The translations under genes and the position numbers were made by a program. A stretch of DNA of 64,000 nt from Tiliqua scincoides (Eukaryota > Chordata > Lepidosauria > Squamata > Scincidae): positions 97,166,632 to 97,230,631 of the forward strand of contig NC_089821.1 of NCBI RefSeq assembly GCF_035046505.1, in the 5' to 3' direction. This document shows positions 11,361-22,372 of this stretch, one piece after another. Numbering within the stretch: the stretch's first letter is position 1; each line of letters starts with the position of its first letter. A model generated the notes under the pieces. The model did no database searches and was not told the origin of the DNA. It saw only the letters and a list, made by a program, of their open reading frames with translations.

Positions 11361-11493
11361 CTTCCTTGTTCCAGCCTTATCACACCATCACATTCATTAA
11401 CCCATCTTCAGAGTCAGGCTTTCCCCACCTTAATGGAAAAGTTTATACTTATCACTTAACCATAATTCCTCTTGTTTATATATCTGCCAACAC
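11361..11493. repeat. Direct repeat, copy B (unclassified)
   Basis: Partner of 10284-10438, same orientation, offset about 1.08 kb. Both copies stop at a CCAACA word, suggesting a common element boundary. Confidence 0.6.
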
Positions 11494-11639
11494 AGTTTGC
11501 ACTATAACTTTTTTATCTGTCTGCAGGTGTTTTGACAACTGAGAAAAACTATTTAAAACTATGGTTTCCCTGGAATTTTTAGTTTCATCTCAATTATTCA
11601 TCTGCTCCTTGTGAAAGTGTGATGGGCAGCTCAATTCTG

Positions 11640-12177
11640 CATAAATTCCCCTACACCGATGCAGTGCCAGTGTGGCTTCTGCTGCATTCTGAGGGGGAAT
11701 TTCAGGTGCTGGAGCTTTTCCTGGGGCAAGATGGCAATTGTCCCCTCCTTGAGGTAAGGGACATTTGCCTCCTTGCCCTGGGGTAAGCCTCAGCAACCTC
11801 ACTGGGGCAACTTTGGCCTGCTTCAGTGAAATCACTTGCACAAGTCTACATTATCCTGTGTTAGTGGATCAGGCCCTGGAAGGAGGATAGGATATTATGA
11901 GCACTGGAGCCACCTATCCCGCCCCCTCCTAGTGATGATCTGCTAACCTCCTATCTGCGCCATTTTGCCCCCTCCCTGCCCTTCCATTAACCCTGCACTA
12001 CCCAGTGGGACCTTACCTGCTGCACTATGTACTGCTCCCTGTACTGGTAAGCCTTCCTGCTAGCAGGCCAGGAATCTGCACTGTCGTACTGTGCCTTGTG
12101 ATACGTTTGCAACAATCTGTGCAGCCTGCAAATGTCTACGCTGGTGGAACTTGCAGTAGTGGGATAGGATTGTGCCA
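11640..12177. mobile_element. Long Harbinger-like MITE, left end unclear
   Basis: The right end is GGGATAGGATTGTGCCA, with TAA following at 12178-12180. The interior resembles the long class: GGGCAAG...AATTGTCCCCTCCTTGAGG, a GATCAGGCCCTGG block, and GTGCAGCCTGCAAATG near the right. I could not fix the left terminus. Confidence 0.5.
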
Positions 12178-13035
12178 TAACTATAAATGATACCTCATTT
12201 TCCTAAATAATACAGCTTTAGGGAAACTTCAGTTGAGTTCAGTCATACTTCTCATTAACAGCTTCTCTAGAGATTACCTCCAGCTGATTTTTCTTACGGA
12301 ATTTTCCACTCCCTTGGGATAATATCTACAAAAATTCATCATACGACAGGGCATCAGGGCATCATCGCACTGAAAAAATTTCCCACCTCTACTTCACATT
12401 AATGGTGGCTGCTATTGCACAGGGAGGCAACACAACAGAAACATATCATATGCTACACATTCGTAGCTGCCACAAAACAGGAATGGAAATTAATTTACAG
12501 GAAGCTGATGGGATATAAATTTTAAAAAGTATCTGGACTAACTCTAAAAGAAGCTTCCAACATTCGTTAAAAAATCAGGAAGAAGTGAAGTAAAAGTATG
12601 TAGCACTTTCCCATAGTTGTTTAGGTCCTAGGAAACTGGGTCCACATATCTTCCCCTATGGGTGTAGGTGTGTGCCTCTACATGGACAGGAAAAGCATGC
12701 AGAGGGATATTCTAAACAAGAATGAGAGAGAAAGCCCAACATTAAGCAAAGGGGCTTCCTTTAAAATAATAATAAATATATTCATGCATTGTGAATGAAC
12801 AGAGACACCTACAAGCATATTGTAAGACACTTGGCATTCAAGATCAGGATGAGAATGCACTGCAACTACGTCCCGATAGACCCCGACACTTATTACAGTC
12901 ACTTACACTTAAAATACTAAATATAATCTTCTGTAGATGAAATAAATGCACTATAAGGCATTAGAAGTGGAGGATGAGTTCACCATGAAATGATATTTAT
13001 TCCCAAAAATCTATAAATGATTTTTAACTGATTTA
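12178..13035. other. Non-coding DNA, no recognised feature
   Basis: AT-rich, no recognised repeat family or exon. Confidence 0.4.
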
Positions 13036-13125
13036 GGGCACAATCCTAACCAGGTCTACTCAGAAGTAAGTCCTATTGTGTTCAATGGCACTTACTCCCA
13101 GGAAAGTGAGGTTAGGATCGCAGCC
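13036..13125. mobile_element. 90-bp Harbinger-like MITE with TTA duplication
   Basis: Ends are GGGCACAATCCTAACC and GGTTAGGATCGCAGCC, flanked by TTA at 13033-13035 and 13126-13128. The core reads TCTACTCAGAAGTAAGTCC, with the partner CACTTACTCCCAGG. The element is exactly as long as those at 21981 and 33094. Confidence 0.85.
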
Positions 13126-13194
13126 TTAAAATGTCAGCACCCTAGCTCTGGATCCTGACTTCATCTCCTAGGCAGCCTCTGCCAGGCTAAGACT

Positions 13195-13452
13195 GGTCCC
13201 AAAAAGGCAAAAAATGTGACTTCCAGTTTTCCCTTATATGGTATTCTGGTCTTGGAGAAACCAGAAGTCATGTTTTTTGCCTTCTTGGGTTCAGTCTGAG
13301 TCTGGCAGAGGCTGCAGACAGAAGTCAACGGCCTCTGCTGGGCTCAGCGGACCCTCCAGAGGCAAGGGGAACAGGGATGGGACCCCCACAGACCCGTTCC
13401 ACAGATTAGTGAATTCACAGATACGGGATATGTGGACACGCAGGTCCCCCTG
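13195..13452. mobile_element. Tigger-like MITE, right part
   Basis: Ends GGACACGCAGGTCCCCCTG followed by TA, with the interior GATTAGTGAATTCACAGATACG that typifies pogo-like ends. The segment AAACCAGAAGTCATGTTTTT is shared with the Tigger-like copies at 36175 and 40633. The left terminus is not identifiable. Confidence 0.5.
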
Positions 13453-13576
13453 TACTGAACCTCCTACCAAACAGGCTCACAAAATGACCTCACATTCTAG
13501 TGTTATGGGAGACAGAGAAAAGCCATTCTCTATTTATTTTCTCCACACCACACATAATGCCATAAACATCTATCAC

Positions 13577-13886
13577 AGGAGTAGCCAACCCCTAGCAGAC
13601 CATTTGTGCCACTTTTTATATACATCATCTTGAATGTGCCACTCTACCTCATTTCAGCCCTCTCCGGACCTGCTTGGGCGGCTTTGCCAGACCACATGAT
13701 CTGCCAAGCCTCCGCTCTGCTATCTTTGTCCTGCCCCTGCCCTTGTCGCTCCCTTTCTGGTTGTCGAGCCTGATGGAGCGCTGTGCACTTGCGGCCATGC
13801 AGCCCTGTGTCAACCAGTGTGGCCATGACAGGTGACTTTGTGAATGCCACTTTGAAAGTGTCCACATGCCATGGGTCAGTCACACA
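13577..13886. mobile_element. hAT-like remnant next to the 5S array
   Basis: The start CAGGAGTAGCCAACCCC resembles a hAT terminus (CAGGGGTNGCCAA type), and the interior carries paired TGTGCCACTTT and TGCCACTTTGAA words. No right terminus is found. The 5S sequence starts directly after it. Confidence 0.3.
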
Positions 13887-13888
13887 GA

Positions 13889-14007
13889 CCTACAGCCATA
13901 CTACCCTGAACGTGTCCAATCTCACCTGATCTCTGAAGCTTAAACATGATGAGGCCTGGTTAGTACTTGGATGGGAGACCATCTAGGAAGACTGGGTGCT
14001 GTAGGCA
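13889..14007 (+). pseudogene. 5S rRNA pseudogene, type I (tandem unit 1)
   Basis: Aligns over the full roughly 120 bp of vertebrate 5S rRNA, from CCTACAGCCATACTACCC through GGTTAGTACTTGGATGGGAGACC to GGGTGCTGTAGGC. The box A region is damaged (AAGCTTAAACATGATGAGG in place of AAGCTAAGCAGGGTC), so pol III transcription is unlikely. It lacks the one-base insertion in GTTAGTAC/TTGG that marks the type II copies. The related spacer on its 3' side and the second 5S at 14581 make this a remnant of a tandem rDNA unit, not a lone retroposed copy. Confidence 0.88.
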
Positions 14008-14580
14008 TTTGGCCTTCCTGGTTTGTGGTCAATGGCCCTCTCCTTCTGCTGCAGCAGGCCCCAGGTAGCCCACCCTACTTTCCATGCCCACCTCTGGCTC
14101 TGCCCCTCAGCCCACCCAGTTGCCAGCCCAGCTGTGGACAGGCAAGCTGTCCTTGCGGTTGAAGAACCAGCAATGAGGCTTGCTGGCACACCATTCCTCT
14201 TGCAAAGACTCCCTGCTGGGCAACTCCCTCTCATCCTCCCAGCTGAGTGTCGGTCTTACTAAGGTGGAGGTGGAGGCAATGGTTTGGGGGGTGGCAGCTC
14301 AAGTGCGCTCCCCAGAGGACAGACACTTCAAGGACGGATGGGAAGGAATAGGTGAAGAAGATTTGTTGCTAGGCGTTGTGTAACAGAAATGCAGATTGGA
14401 GGAGGTAGGAGAAGCCCTTCAGGAGTGGACCAGTGGGTTGGAGACATAGGTATGTATTTTGTGTGGAGGTTGTCCATGGTGGTGGGTGTGGAAAGAACAG
14501 ATGTTTACAGGAGAGGCAGAAATCCTGTTTCCCATGCAGTACGGGAATGCAAAATGTAGGGCAGCAAACAGCAGTTAAGT
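14008..14580 (+). repeat. 5S rDNA-type intergenic spacer, complete
   Basis: About 573 bp between two 5S copies. The first part (GGCCCTCTCCTTCTGCTGCAG onward) is homologous to the sequence after the second 5S (14713-14830). The middle (CACACCATTCCTCTTGCAAAG...CAGCTGAGTGTCGGTC) is the reverse complement of 25440-25500 and 31100-31170. The last part (AGGAGAAGCCCTTCAGG...ATGCAAAATGTAGGGCAGC) is the reverse complement of 26540-26730, 30760-30940 and 35230-35420. Confidence 0.82.
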
Positions 14581-14703
14581 ACCTGCAGCCATACTGCCTT
14601 GAACATTCCAGATCTTCTGAGATCTTGGAAGCTAAACAGGGTCAGGCCTGGTTAGTACCTTGGATGGGAGACCACCTGGAAAAACCAGGTGCTGTAGGCT
14701 TTT
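14581..14703 (+). pseudogene. 5S rRNA pseudogene, type II (tandem unit 2)
   Basis: Full-length 5S-like sequence. It has the type II features CCAGATCTTCTGAGATCTTGG and one extra base in GTTAGTACCTTGGATGG. Box A survives in part (AAGCTAAACAGGGTC) and box C is well kept. A T-run (CTTTT) follows the 3' end, as at a pol III terminator. The unit start lies 692 bp after the type I copy. Confidence 0.88.
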
Positions 14704-14830
14704 GGCCTCTCTGCCTTTGTGGTCTCAGGCCCTTTCCTTCTTCTGCAGCAGGCCCTAAGCGGCTGGGTCCTGCTTTCCAGGATCCACCTCCAGTTCTGCC
14801 CTTCAGGGGACCTAACTAGCAGACGGGTGA
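14704..14830 (+). repeat. 5S rDNA-type spacer, truncated
   Basis: Repeats the start of the 14008-14580 spacer (GGCCCTTTCCTTCTTCTGCAG, GCAGGCCCTAAG, GAGCTGTCCTTG) and then loses homology. A third unit is therefore not present. Confidence 0.75.
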
Positions 14831-15056
14831 GCTGTCCTTGAGCAATGCTGTCCTGTAGTTAGGAAGCCTCTTGCTGAGCCCTCTTACTCTGGGAGCAGCC
14901 TTCACTGGTAGCCTAATTTTGGGGCACTTTGAAGTTGCTTGCACCACTCACCCGTGTCAATAATTCCAAAACTGCTGAATTTGACCTGAATCTGAATACT
15001 TCTCTTTCTAGAAGTACTGCTAATTCTTCCAGTTTAGTTCAACTGGTTATTCTGCA

Positions 15057-15058
<2 letters not shown>

Positions 15059-15087
<29 letters not shown>
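15059..15087. repeat. (GT)n microsatellite
   Basis: About 14 GT units, followed by an imperfect TGTGTTTGCATATGCAAACA palindrome near 15122-15145. Confidence 0.95.
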
Positions 15088-15458
15088 CTGCATGCATGAA
15101 AGGTGAAATGTGTGCAAACATATGTGTGTTTGCATATGCAAACATATGTGAGTGAATGAGCACCTAGATGCTGGTAAAGCCCACTTACCCTAGCATAACC
15201 TCTCTTAAGGGCAGATCCAGAAGAAAGGTCTCTGCACAGGTATCTTCTGCCATGCACAGGTTACCATAGATTGGGAACTTACATGTACATGTGAATATCA
15301 ATTTATGTCCTGTACATATTTACGTAGAGTTCTAAACATTGCTGTTCAAAACCTTGCTACTTTTTGGTTGTTCCTATTAAAAGCATCACTCTACTTTGGC
15401 ATCACTCTACTTCTCTTATCTTCAACCATTTTTAATTAGACCTTTGTGTTTTAACTTA

Positions 15459-15896
15459 GGGTGCAATGCTGGGTTGGCCTTGGGCTGACGGAAGCCTCCT
15501 TAAGAGTTGAGGAAGCTAGTGCAAGGACACGCGTCAGCCTCACTGTGCAATTGCCTGAACTTCAGCTGGAGAGTTGCATGGGGGGTTGGGAAGGGTGGAA
15601 CGAAGGTGTTCAGGAGGGGGACAGACAGGGCAGACGGGCCAGTGGGAGGACCGGGCCCAGGAGGGGGTAGTACGAGGATCTGGCACATAGGCTGGATCCT
15701 AAACCTCCCCCCCCCAAATGGCTCAGCCTTGCATCAGGCTGCTTGGATCTGTGCCACCTCTTTAGGTGGTGCAGATCCGAGTGCCCCATAGGGGTAGCTG
15801 CCATGCTACATGGGTAAGGGGAATGAATTCCCTTAATCCAAGTTGCACTGTAACCCAGTTGGCCTGCCTGCTCCAGGGCATGTTAGGATTGGGCTG
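15459..15896. mobile_element. Long GC-rich Harbinger-like MITE, 438 bp
   Basis: Flanked by TTA at 15456-15458 and 15897-15899. Ends are GGGTGCAATGCTGGGTTGG and GTTAGGATTGGGCTG. The interior is strand-asymmetric: purine-rich to about 15680, then CTCAGCCTTGCATCAGGC, a GCCACCTCTTTAGGTGGTG hairpin and the AATGAATTCCCTTAA family signature. Several overlapping frames exist but none shows a domain. Confidence 0.8.
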
Positions 15897-18597
15897 TTAA
15901 TATTCTAAAACCTATCCTACAACTTTAGCAAAGAGATGCCATTTAAATTATGGTTTTTACCACAGAGATGAAATCAGCTTTATATCATAGTGTCCCAACC
16001 CTCCTGTTCATATTTTCACTTCCTACATGTTCTTGGCATGCTCCTGTTCTTAGCGGCTAACAGGCAGTGACACCAAAACAGAGAAGGGACATGACATACA
16101 TAAAGCAAACAGAAATGGAACATAGCACAAGAAAGCGACATTCACAATCCAACTGACAAGGCCAGTCACTTTTCATTAAACAGCATGGCAGGCATCAAAA
16201 CTATGACATGCACATGTGTGTGCGAGAATGAGAGGGATGTAGCATATCATGTGATCCCATGATAATCAGATAGATAGATGGATGATGCATCAATACCGTA
16301 CGCATATCAAGTTATAGTATTTTATTGTCATTAATAAAAGAACAAAAAAAATAATTCCAAAGTTTTAGAATGTCATTTAAAAAAAACTCGAAATGAGAAT
16401 AAACTGCAAACATTTGAATAACATCACAGTAGGGATAATATACCTAAGGAAATCTATTGAAATATGCTAGTGAATCCATCCTCTTCTTGCCCATTAAAAC
16501 TGCAATTGACTGTAAACCTCCTACCCCTCTCCACTGAGACTTTAATTGTAAAGATTCCTGTTACATATCATATTAGAATTTAGTTAAAATTGTAGAACAC
16601 ATTATTTCCAATCAGACAGCCAACCATCACTCACAAAGATTTTTAAAAAGGTGATTAATAATTCATCTCAGATAAGGAAAAGATCTATATTTATACCATC
16701 TTCTCAGCCACCATAAACTACCTGACAATTGTTCAGTAATGATGCCCAGTAAATTCTTTAAAATGGTAATTTGTCATTCTGTCACTTCATTTGTGACCTA
16801 AAATTCCTCACTTGAGGCATCATCAAATAAATTAATCACTTTCCAGGATCCATTTCTCTGTTCTGAACGTTATTATGCCGGGACTCTCTTGTGTTTCTGT
16901 TCATTTACATATATTTAATGGCTCGACAGTGGTTCACTATGGCACATAGCACACACATCTCATTACAGGTGAAATATTCTAACTGCCACTATCACTGGGA
17001 AGGAAAATAACTCTCCCAATTTAATTTTCCTGATGTAACAAAACCATGATTCTTCACTATGAAATGTTGATGCCATCCATCAGTCACAATCAATAAAATC
17101 ATCATCGAAGTACGCCTTCTTTAGCATCCTTCCTTCATACTGGGTATTATTTGAGGGAGGTAATTAAACTCATAATATGTAATGAATGTAAATGAAGAAA
17201 AAATCCTCATGTCCCCCTCTAACTATGCTTATTTTACTGCTTTGATTTAAAGTATTTTTTACATCTTACAATCTATGAAATACACAAGGCCCTGAAGGGG
17301 AGCCATCAGAAGTACAGTGGGCAATTAATCAATATGTGTAATGACTAATTAAAAAGGAACATATTTTAATATTTTAAAAAGAAACAAAATGCCATTATTT
17401 ATAGATATTTCACTTGATACACTCCCTTTGAGTCCTCCACATATCTTACAGTAATGTGAGGTTTGTTTTCAGTTACTGTTGCTTGGATTTTTATTTTTTA
17501 AAACTAACTTGGGGTCTGCATTAAAAAAAAAGAGAAAGGGGGGAAAAATCAGTCATGTCCCCTTAACATCTAAGGTAATAATTTCTATTTACAGTACAAG
17601 CACTTTCTGCTACATGAATAGGAAAATAGTTTGTTACAGGTACTAACTTTTATGTTTAATTCTAAGGGAATCATCCAAGATTATGCAGCAGCTCAATATG
17701 CATTTTCATGAACAGCAAAAGGACATTAACTCTTTTTGCTGTATCCACCTGCTGCAAATTATGCACACTAAATGGCTTTCTTCTTCTATTTAGAAAGGTC
17801 AGTGGGGAGGAGTGGGGGGCTTGGTTAGGTAAACGGGTGTGACATAAATATTGTCCATATGTTCTGGCTTTGTAACCTACAGACTACCTCCCAGCCCCTT
17901 CCAATATCTTGATTGATACTTTAGTCATAGGAATCCAAGACCATTATAGCCAACTGCTATAATATGTATGTATATATATGTATATGTATACAAGGGCATA
18001 TATATATATATGTATATGTATACAAAGGGCACCAGTACTTGTTCTCTGAATGTAAAACATAAAGTATTCCCCAGTAAAGCCACTTTTTCTTGAATGAAAA
18101 ATGATCCTTGTTATCTATTCCAATTTAGTAACTTCAGTAATTATTTTAAAGAGATGCACTAAATATGAGCATACGGTTTTAGGAGGAAACAAATAATGAA
18201 TTAACCATTTATAACAATCTTACCTGATAAATTACTGCAGTTTCCTCTTTTTAAAAAATTGTGCATTGATTTTGGAAAGAGTACAGGCGTACCTTTCATC
18301 TGAAATTCAACTGGCTATTAATTGGAAGCCAGCATATTAGACAAACAAGTTCTGTGCAGTCTTTCTTAATATATCAATGTCTGACACGCTTTGCATAGGG
18401 TCTAATTTCTAAGCCTACTTTTTGAAACGGGCAGTATCTTACGTACACGCAAAAATACCAGTATGGTTTAACTTGGGTTGGAAGTAGTAGGAGGAAAGTT
18501 ACGTCTTGAGAGGAAGTAGGATTTGTTCTTCTTAATGCTAATATTTTTTAGGCAGTAGACTTTACATTGTTTCTACCATATAGCAAGAATTACGAGG
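15897..18597. other. Repeat-poor AT-rich island, candidate conserved non-coding DNA
   Basis: About 2.7 kb with almost no recognisable transposon, unlike most of the window, and no long frame. It is rich in AATTA/TAAT-type and A/T-tract words. Such islands in gene deserts are often developmental enhancers, but conservation cannot be judged from one genome. Confidence 0.35.
17971..18030. repeat. Short tandem duplication of a TATATATATGTATATG unit
   Basis: The roughly 29-bp unit ending GTATACAA(A)GGGCA occurs twice back to back inside the repeat-poor island. Confidence 0.85.
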
Positions 18598-18605
18598 GAC
18601 TACAG

Positions 18606-18945
18606 CAGGGGTCTCCAAACTCCAGGCCAGGGGCCAGATGCGGCCCACAGCAAGCCTCTATCTGGCCCGCAGCCAGCCTCTGATCCCCTGAGAGCCTCTG
18701 CCTCAGTTGACCAAACACAATCGAAGTTGTGCTTGCGGGGTGGGGGAATGGAAGTCCATTTAAGTGTGTGCTTTATTTCTTGGGCTGTGTTGATGCATGG
18801 ACAAATCCTGGACATTTATTCATTCATCTAAGATCCATCTCTAATATATTTATTTAAATTTTATATTTAATTTTTTTTTTCTGGCCCTTGACACTTTGCC
18901 AGATATTTGATGCAGCTCTTTGGCTGAAAAGTTTAGAGACCCCTG
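18606..18945. mobile_element. Non-autonomous hAT element, 340 bp
   Basis: Ends are CAGGGGTCTCCAAAC and GTTTAGAGACCCCTG. Flanks are GACTACAG (18598-18605) and GACTAAAG (18946-18953), an 8-bp duplication with one mismatch. The interior repeats GGCCCACAGC/TGGCCCGCAGCC words, typical of hAT MITEs with CGGCCC motifs. Confidence 0.9.
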
Positions 18946-19069
18946 GACTAAAGTAACAGAGTTCTGAGGTAATAGAAAGGTCTTTAGACTGTAAGCAGCA
19001 GATATTGCTTTGGACTGCGTTCCACATTAAAAATAAAAATCCCAGCAAATAAAAAACAAAACTCAAGCA

Positions 19070-19293
19070 CAGCGTTTTCAACCAGTGTGCCATGGCACAT
19101 GGATGTGCTGCGAATGGTCTACAAGTGTGCCATGGGGAATTCGGAAAGGATCGTTTACTAGTAAGGCCATTGGAGGATGTGAGCCCTGACTGGCAGCACA
19201 GTGTGCCTTGTCAGTTGTCAAAAAACTGGTGTGCCTTGAGCATTTTTGAGCCTTGTCAGTGTACCGTGAGATGTAAAAGGTTGAAAATCACTG
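19070..19293. mobile_element. Non-autonomous hAT element, 224 bp
   Basis: Ends are CAGCGTTTTCAACCAGTG and GGTTGAAAATCACTG. The flanks CTCAAGCA (19062-19069) and CTCTAGCA (19294-19301) match at 7 of 8 bases. It carries several GTGTGCC words and is related to the copies at 20290 and 58183. Confidence 0.88.
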
Positions 19294-19798
19294 CTCTAGC
19301 AAATGGGAAAGAGAGGTTCTGCTCAATTATGCTTGCTGTGAATCCCTCACCTGTGGTATGAAGTGGTACAGTCCATTCTGCCACCTCAGTGTTCTAGTGC
19401 TATATTCTCCTATGGTGGTTGACCCGGCCATAGGTAGAACTGGGGTAGACTCCTAAAACTTGGAAAGTGGTAACAACACGTACGTTGCAACTGTTGGTGA
19501 GGTAACCCAGGTACTGCCAGAGCCACTGGGTCTCACTGCTAGGGCCACTGAAAGCTGGCATTTGTGCCCAGGGCAATCTTTCACAATCTCCCTCATTACC
19601 ATGTGATGATTTTGAAACAAAGCCCAAGTGAAATGCATTTGCCTGGCCTTTTTTTTATTTTTCTCCCCTCTTTTTTCTTTTCAGTGTTCCAGACTTATAT
19701 TTGTGCTCCATACTGTAATTTCACCTTCATACAATGCCAAAACACATGCAGGCCTGATGCAATGCCTTGTGTTCTAGAGACACACACTAAAACAGCTA

Positions 19799-20292
19799 CA
19801 GGACCAACCTTGTTATACAAGGATTTTGTATACATGGATTTGACTCAACACAAATGGCCAATGCAAATGAGAAGGCATGTGCTGATCCCTGGACAAGGGG
19901 AAAAATGTACCCCTTTAAAATGCTTTTCTTACTGTTGTAGAGATTTTTATCTCAACAGGATTAGAAGGGCCCTTTAAATGAAAGGAAAACAGACCTTTAC
20001 AATAGTTAGAGAGAGGGCAGCCAGCTGACAAGCCATCAATCATTCTCTCTCCAAGCAACCCCCTCCTTTCTCCATGCAAGAAAGATAAACCTTTCTAAGC
20101 ACCTGGAGAGAGACTGATTGTTGGACTGTCGTCTTAATGACTCTCTCTTAACATCTCAAAGGTCAGCAAGGCTGTTTTTCAATCACCAGAGGAAAGGGAC
20201 TTTGTTTTTTAAATAGATTTGCTATAGTTCGATTTTTGCTATCCATGTGAGTTCTGGGAATGGAACCCCCTCGAATAATGAGACTCAACCTG
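19799..20292. mobile_element. Tigger-like MITE, about 494 bp
   Basis: The left end CAGGACCAACCTTGTTATAC follows a TA, and the right end is AATGAGACTCAACCTG. Its right 400 bp is homologous to 44108-44484: GTGCTGATCCCTGG, AAATGTACCCCTTTAAAAT, AGAGAGAGGGCAG, TCTTAATGACTCT, GGTTGTTTTTCAATCAC. The right TA is lost where it abuts a hAT element. Confidence 0.7.
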
Positions 20293-20466
20293 TTTCAATC
20301 TTTTTCATCACATGGCACAATGACAAGGCACTAAAATTGTCAAGGCACACCATCAGGTTTTTGACAATTGACAAGGCACACTGTGCAGCTGGTGGGAGGC
20401 TCACATCCCCCATTGGATGTACTAATAAATGACCTTACCCCAAATTCCTGTGGCACACCTGTGGTC
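20290..20466. mobile_element. hAT element, right-truncated
   Basis: From the left end it follows the 58183-58410 copy closely (TTTTTCATCACATGGCACA, GGCACACCATCAGG, TTTTGACAATTGACAAGGC, CCCAAATTCCTGTGGCACAC). It breaks off after CACCTGTGG, before the right terminal repeat. Confidence 0.75.
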
Positions 20467-21980
20467 ATCTCCAGGTGACCCATGAAAACAATCCTGAAGT
20501 TTAAAAATAGAACCTCCAAGAATTTCCAACATGATATCATGTCTGGAGGGGGAGCCTCCAAGAATCAGAGTTGGTAACCCTAACAGTCATGCAACCACTC
20601 CAAATGAACCTACACACGCAGCAAAAACAAAGTGACAAAATGCTGTTTTGATAGAATGGCTCATACCACTTTAGGCACTAGATGGGGAAGATACAATCTG
20701 AATGTTCCCTGTAAGTAGAAAATTAGCACACGAGGGAGAAAAAAAGTTCTTACTGATCCTTTTGTCTGCTGTGCCTTTTTTCCCCCTATATAACACAGAG
20801 AAGCACTGAAAAATGTGATTCCTCACCTTCAGCCCTGACAGGTGCAGTCCACTTTACCACAACTACATTTTCCATCATATTTAGACCATGTTGAAAAAAG
20901 AGAGAATAGAATCCTTCTTGATAGTACACAAAGGCATTTGTACAAGTGGCATTTCTGAAGCAAACATCGTATCTGAAAACTAATATTAATATGATATAAA
21001 ATGAAAAATCTTAGAGGATTCTTAGAACAATAGTTTAGAACAATAGAACAACAGTTTTCCAAAGGAGTTCCAAGGAGACGGGGGCTTCTTATGCACAAAA
21101 CAGTACTGGCAGACAAGCTTTGCTACCAACACCAAAATGTGTGGTTTGGCCCTAAGATGGTTAACAGATTGTACTGGAATCTGACCCTGAGACTTACTTT
21201 GCAGTCCAGCATAACTACAGAAGTAACTACATCCCAAGGCTAATTTCTGGCTTCCTATTTGTGGGACAGAAAAAGTGCTGATGCATTCCAAGTCTTCCTT
21301 GTGCAACTTCACAAAAGAAGCAATTGTCTGCTGTGAGTAATGCTTTTCTAGTTGGTCTGGTCAGAGGCTGTGTGCTCCTCAGCATTTTTCTACAGAATGT
21401 CCTGTAAATAAATGAGCCCAGTACCGCCTCTATATATTTTGCCCCAAATAGCCTGATTGGAATTGACCATCACAACTAACTCATTCTCTATGTTTATGAA
21501 TACTAGCATTTGCAGGGAGGATGGCAGGGGAAGAAAAAGATACTACATCCTAAATACTTTTGAAGCTGTATTTTTATCCATATGTTTCTTTTAAAATTCC
21601 AGTCACGCATTTTCTGGTCAACTGAAATCTTTGAGGGTGACATCCAACAAAGCTTTATACAAAGGCTTTGAATAAGGCCTTCTAGGCCTCACTCAAGTTG
21701 TTGGATCCAAGTTCTGGGCAGACGTTACAATCATTACACAGTGTGGAGATCTAATTGTTCCTACCCCAGCCCCTTGGTAAGCCTAACAGCCATGCACCAG
21801 TGTTAATGTCTGCACCGGGGCTTCTGTACAACTGTGTGATCTGTGTTCCACAAAAATTGCAGCATACCGATTGTGCAATTTGCATCTAAATGGGTAGTCC
21901 CTCTGCAGATGTTATAATTAATGCATGCCAAGAGAGTGAAGCCAACAGGCCTGATCCCAGTCCTCCACAGATATGCATAA
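20467..21980. other. Non-coding DNA, no recognised feature
   Basis: No recognised repeat or exon. The minus-strand frames at 20829-21116 and 21022-21312 overlap each other and show no domain. Confidence 0.4.
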
Positions 21981-22070
21981 GACTTCAGTCTTGTGCACAT
22001 TTACTTGGAGGCAAGCTCCACTAAATACAGTGAGACTTATTTCCAAGTAAACATGCCTAGGATTGTGCAA
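21981..22070. mobile_element. 90-bp Harbinger-like MITE with TAA duplication
   Basis: Flanked by TAA at 21978-21980 and 22071-22073. The interior is GTGCACATTTACTTGGAGG and AGACTTATTTCCAAGTAAAC, equivalent to the copies at 13036 and 33094 and of the same length. More diverged than those two. Confidence 0.8.
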
Positions 22071-22372
22071 TAAGGCTGAACAAAAGGAAGAGCTATTCAG
22101 ACATTGCAAAAAGGGACATGGTTTAGATTTCCTCAAAGACCTTCAGAAAGACTTTTCAGAAAGCAGGTGAGGGCTGTTTCCCATTCTCCCATGCCAAAAA
22201 CATGCTTTGGTAGATATCTAGAACATCAGAGATAAGGCTAAGGTTAGAATTCGTCTTTCTGGCATGCACAGGAGGTATTTTATATGAGGGTCAATAAAAA
22301 ATGCAATCCTGTACCTGAAATGACCTAGTCCCAGGAGGACTGTATGACATGCTTTACTATGCAAGTTTGTGA

